NCBI GenBank assembly: GCA_039925865.1
Contig: JBDSYA010000296.1
Location: 1-9,861 of the forward strand
Origin: JBDSYA01 sp039925865
GTDB taxonomy: Bacteria > Bacteroidota > Ignavibacteria > Tepidaquicellales > Tepidaquicellaceae
Length of the DNA stretch: 9,861 bases
Direction of reading: 5' to 3'
The translations under genes and the position numbers were made by a program. The notes beneath the pieces were generated by a model that saw only the letters and a list, made by a program, of their open reading frames with translations, was not told the origin of the DNA and ran no database searches. Shown here piece after piece: positions 6,814-9,861 of the stretch (the first letter of the stretch is position 1; every line of letters begins with the position of its first letter).

Positions 6814-6848
6814 AAGCCGGTCCAATTTTAAGGATCGGCTTTTTTTTT
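6814..6848 (+). terminator. Rho-independent terminator after the small gene
   Basis: The 10-base arms AAGCCGGTCC (6814-6823) and GGATCGGCTT (6832-6841) pair fully with one G-U wobble around an 8-base AATTTTAA loop, and run into eight T residues (6841-6848). It starts 23 bases after the small gene's stop and ends only 20 bases before the nadE ATG, so it could also limit read-through into nadE. Confidence 0.88.
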
Positions 6849-6868
6849 GGTAAATTATTTTATTGAAT

Positions 6869-7687
6869 ATGAAATTATCTAATGAATATACCGAAAAAAT
6901 TCTGATAGGATTTATCAGGAATGAGACACACCGGATCGGGATTAAGCGAGGAGTGATCGGGCTATCTGGAGGAATCGATTCTGCTATTTCAGCATATTTA
7001 ACAGTTAAAGCCCTTGGAAGTGAAAATGTAATCTGCATTTTGATGCCATACGCAACCAGCAGCAAAGACAGTATTACTGATGCGATGAAAATAGTAGAAC
7101 ACCTGAATGTAAAAAGTAAAAAGATTGAAATTACTGAAATGGTAAATGCATTTGAGAATAAAATTGACGATAAGAAAATTTCCAGTCTGCGTTTAGGAAA
7201 TATTATGGCGCGTACAAGAATGATCGTGCTTTATGACGAATCTGCCAGTGAAAATGCACTGGTGATAGGGACGAGCAATAAGACTGAAATTTTACTCGGA
7301 TATTCTACGATCTTTGGCGATTCTGCTTCAGCTATTAATCCGATTGGCGATCTTTATAAAACACAGGTAAGGGATCTGGGTAAACATTTAGCCATTCCTG
7401 AAAGCATATTGAATAAAAAACCTTCAGCTGATCTTTGGAAAGGACAAACCGATGAAGATGAATTGGGGTTCACTTATGATAAAGTTGACAGATATCTTCA
7501 TAACAAAATAGATGAGAGAAGGTCAGATGAACAATTGATTAAACTGGGTTTTAATGAAAAATTTATGAAAAGAGTAAATGATCTGATCATAAAAAGCCAG
7601 TTCAAAAGGCAGCCGCCTCTTATTGCAAAAATTTCAAACCGAACTGTGAATATTGATTTTAGATATAGCAGAGATTGGAATACATGA
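6869..7687 (+). CDS. nadE: NH3-dependent NAD+ synthetase (NadE)
   Basis: Cytoplasmic enzyme of the last step of NAD synthesis: it adenylates nicotinic acid adenine dinucleotide with ATP and amidates it. The 272 residues consist of the synthetase domain only, with no glutaminase (nitrilase) domain, so ammonia is the likely direct donor. SGGIDS at 33-38 is the PP-loop ATP site. RLGNIMARTRM (108-118), GTSNKTE (134-140), FGDSASAINPIGDLYKTQVR (149-168) and KKPSADLWKGQTDEDELG (183-200) are family signatures. ATG 6869 is preferred to a TTG two codons upstream. No Shine-Dalgarno site or clear promoter lies in the 20 bases between the preceding terminator and the ATG. The final codons overlap the ggt start. 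Confidence 0.95.
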   Translation: MKLSNEYTEKILIGFIRNETHRIGIKRGVIGLSGGIDSAISAYLTVKALGSENVICILMPYATSSKDSITDAMKIVEHLNVKSKKIEITEMVNAFENKIDDKKISSLRLGNIMARTRMIVLYDESASENALVIGTSNKTEILLGYSTIFGDSASAINPIGDLYKTQVRDLGKHLAIPESILNKKPSADLWKGQTDEDELGFTYDKVDRYLHNKIDERRSDEQLIKLGFNEKFMKRVNDLIIKSQFKRQPPLIAKISNRTVNIDFRYSRDWNT

Positions 7688-9354
7688 TGCACAAATTAAA
7701 AACATATTTAATAATTTTCCTTTTATTTTCGGGATGTTTATCTGCACAAAACGAGTCCTATCGTAATGGCGCTGTAAGTTCATCTCAGGAGCTTGCATCA
7801 CGGGTTGGCATTGAAATTATGAAAAAAGGCGGAAACGCAATTGATGCGGCAGTAGGAATGGGGTTTGCGCTTGCTGTAGTTTATCCGCAGGCAGGAAACA
7901 TTGGTGGAGGCGGGTTTATGTTGATTCATCTTAAAAACGGAATTAATACTTCAATCGATTATCGTGAAAAAGCTCCTTTGAGTGCAACTAAAGATATGTA
8001 TTTAAATGCTAATGGCGATGTTGTTTTGGGTTTGAGTACAATTGGTAACTTAGCAGCAGGCGTACCGGGATCGGTGGCAGGAATGCTTTATGCTTTGGAA
8101 AAATATGGAACAATGGACAGGACTCAAATAATAAATTATGCTGTTCAATTAGCTGATACAGGATTTTTTATTAATAGTCAGTTTGCGGATGCTTTAAATA
8201 ATTATCAAAAAGATTTTTCTAATTTCCCCGGAACTATGAAAATATTCGGTGGAAAATTTAAAGAAGGTGATCTGTTAATTCAAAAAGATCTTGCTAATAC
8301 GCTAATAAAGATCCGTGATTACGGTTTCAAAGGTTTTTATGAAGGAGAAACAGCTGATAAAATTGTTAATGAAATGTACAGCAGTAATGGTATAATTTCT
8401 TATGAAGATCTTAAAAGCTATGAACCAAAAGAGCGTGATGTTATAAAAGGTAATTACAAAGGTTATGAAATTATTTCGATGGGTCCGCCCAGCAGTGGAG
8501 GAATAAGCCTGATATATCTTTTGAATATCCTGGAAAATTATGATCTTGGCAAATACGGATACGGTCATCACAAAAATATTCAGCTTATGACCGAAGCTAT
8601 GAGAAGAGTATATGCGGACCGGAGTGAATTTATGGGAGATGCCGATTTTGTGAATGTCCCATCAGACATACTAACTTCTAAAGTTTATGCTGAAAGACGA
8701 ATGAGTGATTATGCAGAAGACAAAGCTTCGATCAGTACTAATATTAAACCCGGTGATGCATATTACAGAGAAAGTGATCAGACTACTCATTATAGTGTTG
8801 CTGATGGAAATGGAAATCTTGTTTCAGTCACAACTACTTTAAACGATGTTTTTGGGAATAAAGCTGTTGTGGACGGAGCCGGATTTTTTCTGAATAATGA
8901 AATGGATGATTTTGTTTCTAAACCCGGAGTTGCTAATATTTACGGACTTATTGGAAATGATGCAAATTCCATTCAGCCCGGAAAAAGAATGCTGAGTTCG
9001 ATGACGCCAACAATTATCTTCAAAGATAATAAACCATTCCTTGTTTTGGGTTCTCCCGGAGGAGGAAGAATTATTACAACGGTTCTTCAGACGATACTGA
9101 ATATTATTGATCACAAAATGACACTTAGCGAAGCCATTGATTCACCTCGTTTTCATCATCAATGGTATCCTGATGAGATACAGGTTGAAAAGAACATGCT
9201 TAATGATAGTAATTCAGGTCTTCTAAAAAAGATGGGATATACAATAAAAGAGATTTCTGATTTTGGAAGAGTTGATGCAATAATCTTCAACGAAGACGGC
9301 ACTATGTCTGGTCATTCTGATAAAAGAGGTTACGGAAAAGCCATCGGTTATTGA
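7684..9354 (+). CDS. ggt: Gamma-glutamyltransferase (glutathione hydrolase precursor)
   Basis: Exported N-terminal nucleophile hydrolase that removes or transfers the gamma-glutamyl group of glutathione and related compounds. The precursor cuts itself into two subunits. From ATG 7684 it has 556 residues (E. coli 580). The signal peptide ends near LSA|Q (residue 21). Thr367 in QTTHYSV is the expected cleavage site and nucleophile. Substrate residues are present: Arg94 in DYREKAP, NNEMDDF (404-410), Ser437-Ser438 in MLSSMTP and Gly459-Gly460 in GSPGG. The KPGVANIYGLIG stretch (413-424) matches the lid loop of E. coli-type enzymes. The start is ATG 7684 (overlapping the nadE TGA) or the adjacent ATG 7687. 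A TTG at 7675 is less likely. LFSGC at 14-18 is a weak lipobox, so lipid anchoring cannot be excluded. An M1 peptidase gene follows after 28 bases. Confidence 0.95.
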   Translation: MMHKLKTYLIIFLLFSGCLSAQNESYRNGAVSSSQELASRVGIEIMKKGGNAIDAAVGMGFALAVVYPQAGNIGGGGFMLIHLKNGINTSIDYREKAPLSATKDMYLNANGDVVLGLSTIGNLAAGVPGSVAGMLYALEKYGTMDRTQIINYAVQLADTGFFINSQFADALNNYQKDFSNFPGTMKIFGGKFKEGDLLIQKDLANTLIKIRDYGFKGFYEGETADKIVNEMYSSNGIISYEDLKSYEPKERDVIKGNYKGYEIISMGPPSSGGISLIYLLNILENYDLGKYGYGHHKNIQLMTEAMRRVYADRSEFMGDADFVNVPSDILTSKVYAERRMSDYAEDKASISTNIKPGDAYYRESDQTTHYSVADGNGNLVSVTTTLNDVFGNKAVVDGAGFFLNNEMDDFVSKPGVANIYGLIGNDANSIQPGKRMLSSMTPTIIFKDNKPFLVLGSPGGGRIITTVLQTILNIIDHKMTLSEAIDSPRFHHQWYPDEIQVEKNMLNDSNSGLLKKMGYTIKEISDFGRVDAIIFNEDGTMSGHSDKRGYGKAIGY

Positions 9355-9382
9355 CAATTTTAAAAAAATATTTAAATTATAA

Positions 9383-9861
9383 ATGTTTAATTTCAAAAAT
9401 AGATTCACACTAAGTTTGATAAAACTTTTTTACTCAATTCTTTTTATACTTTTAATTCTGACATCCGTAAAAGTTTACTCACAGGAGATTCCCTTCAATT
9501 CATTTAATGTATTAAAGTATGATCTGAACATGAACATCTATAATTGTTTTATAAAACCTTATCCAAGGTCGTTTAGCGCGAATGAGATCCTGACAATACG
9601 AGCTGAGAGCAGGATCGGACAGATAAGTTTAAATGCAGTTAACAACTCGCTCACGATCGATTCAGTATCTGTTTCAGGCAGCTCATTTTCACATCAAAAC
9701 AATTTGCTTTTAATAAATCTCGACAGATTTTATGACTCATCGGAAGTTTTAGACATAAGAATTTTTTACAAGCATAAAGACATTTACGATTCATCATTCA
9801 TTGTAAGAGACGGGATTCTTTACACAGACTGTGAGCCTATCGGAGCAAGAAAATGGTTTCC
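9383..9861 (+). CDS. M1-family metallopeptidase, N-terminal part (3' end outside window)
   Basis: The open frame from ATG 9383 continues to the right edge, giving 159 complete codons and no stop. Residues 1-33 form a basic start plus hydrophobic signal peptide, with likely cleavage VYS|Q. After this come features of the M1 aminopeptidase N-terminal beta-domain: VLKYDLNMNI (~43-52), ANEILTIRAES (~66-76), VLDIRIFYK (~122-130) and the diagnostic ILYTDCEPIGARKWFP (~145-160), which matches the family's TxxEPxxAR-WFP segment before the catalytic domain. The zinc motif HExxH lies beyond the window, so activity cannot be judged. Zinc aminopeptidases of this family trim N-terminal residues from peptides, and the signal peptide puts this one outside the cytoplasm. 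It lies 28 bases after ggt on the same strand and probably shares its transcript. Confidence 0.85.
   Translation, partial: MFNFKNRFTLSLIKLFYSILFILLILTSVKVYSQEIPFNSFNVLKYDLNMNIYNCFIKPYPRSFSANEILTIRAESRIGQISLNAVNNSLTIDSVSVSGSSFSHQNNLLLINLDRFYDSSEVLDIRIFYKHKDIYDSSFIVRDGILYTDCEPIGARKWF

Noticed and set aside
6863..6868. TTG start for nadE two codons upstream
   Set aside because: ATG 6869 is directly available and the extra residues have no support.
7723..7740. GGT as a lipoprotein through LFSGC
   Set aside because: Phe at the -3 position departs from the usual lipobox, and the LSA|Q site just downstream fits the cleavage pattern of the other exported proteins here. It is kept as an unlikely alternative.
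8302..8571. 89-codon minus-strand frame inside ggt
   Set aside because: It is antisense to well-conserved GGT sequence and shows no independent start signal or motif; the similar frame at 8839-9114 is rejected for the same reason.

Overview
The window looks like ordinary chromosomal DNA from a low-GC member of the Bacteroidota/Chlorobi (FCB) group, probably near the Ignavibacteria. That placement is an inference. It rests on two secreted proteins of a DUF5683-like type, on a promoter that fits the Bacteroidota TAnnTTTG pattern, on almost no Shine-Dalgarno sites, and on glutamine directly after the predicted signal peptide of all five exported proteins. I see no rRNA, tRNA, CRISPR array, insertion sequence, phage gene or defence gene. 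The largest stretch without a gene is 253 bases (6290-6542).

Layout. 1-2084 (+): the acidic C-terminal tail of an unidentified protein overlaps the start of fabH (fatty acid initiation), and ispE (MEP isoprenoid pathway) follows. ispE converges on a four-gene minus-strand block with a 9-base gap. 6289-2094 (-): dsbD, a DUF5683-like protein, truA, and a second DUF5683-like protein, with junctions of a 4-base overlap, an 8-base gap and a 1-base gap. This is almost certainly one transcript. 6290-6542: divergent intergenic region with a good promoter for the rightward small gene and a palindrome over its -35 element. 6543-6791 (+): an 82-residue protein of unknown function with a possible helix-turn-helix end, closed by a strong intrinsic terminator. 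6869-9861 (+): nadE (NAD synthesis), ggt (exported gamma-glutamyltransferase) and the start of an M1-family aminopeptidase that runs off the window.

How they work together. Most of the window is housekeeping: lipid and isoprenoid precursors, tRNA modification, NAD. The rest concerns the cell envelope: DsbD carries reductant across the inner membrane, two exported paralogues of unknown role sit in its operon, and GGT and the M1 peptidase would break down gamma-glutamyl compounds and peptides outside the cytoplasm. The least explained parts are the cysteine-free paralogue pair interleaved with dsbD and truA, and the small regulator-like gene with its own promoter, palindrome and terminator. I did not find a convincing new multi-gene system.
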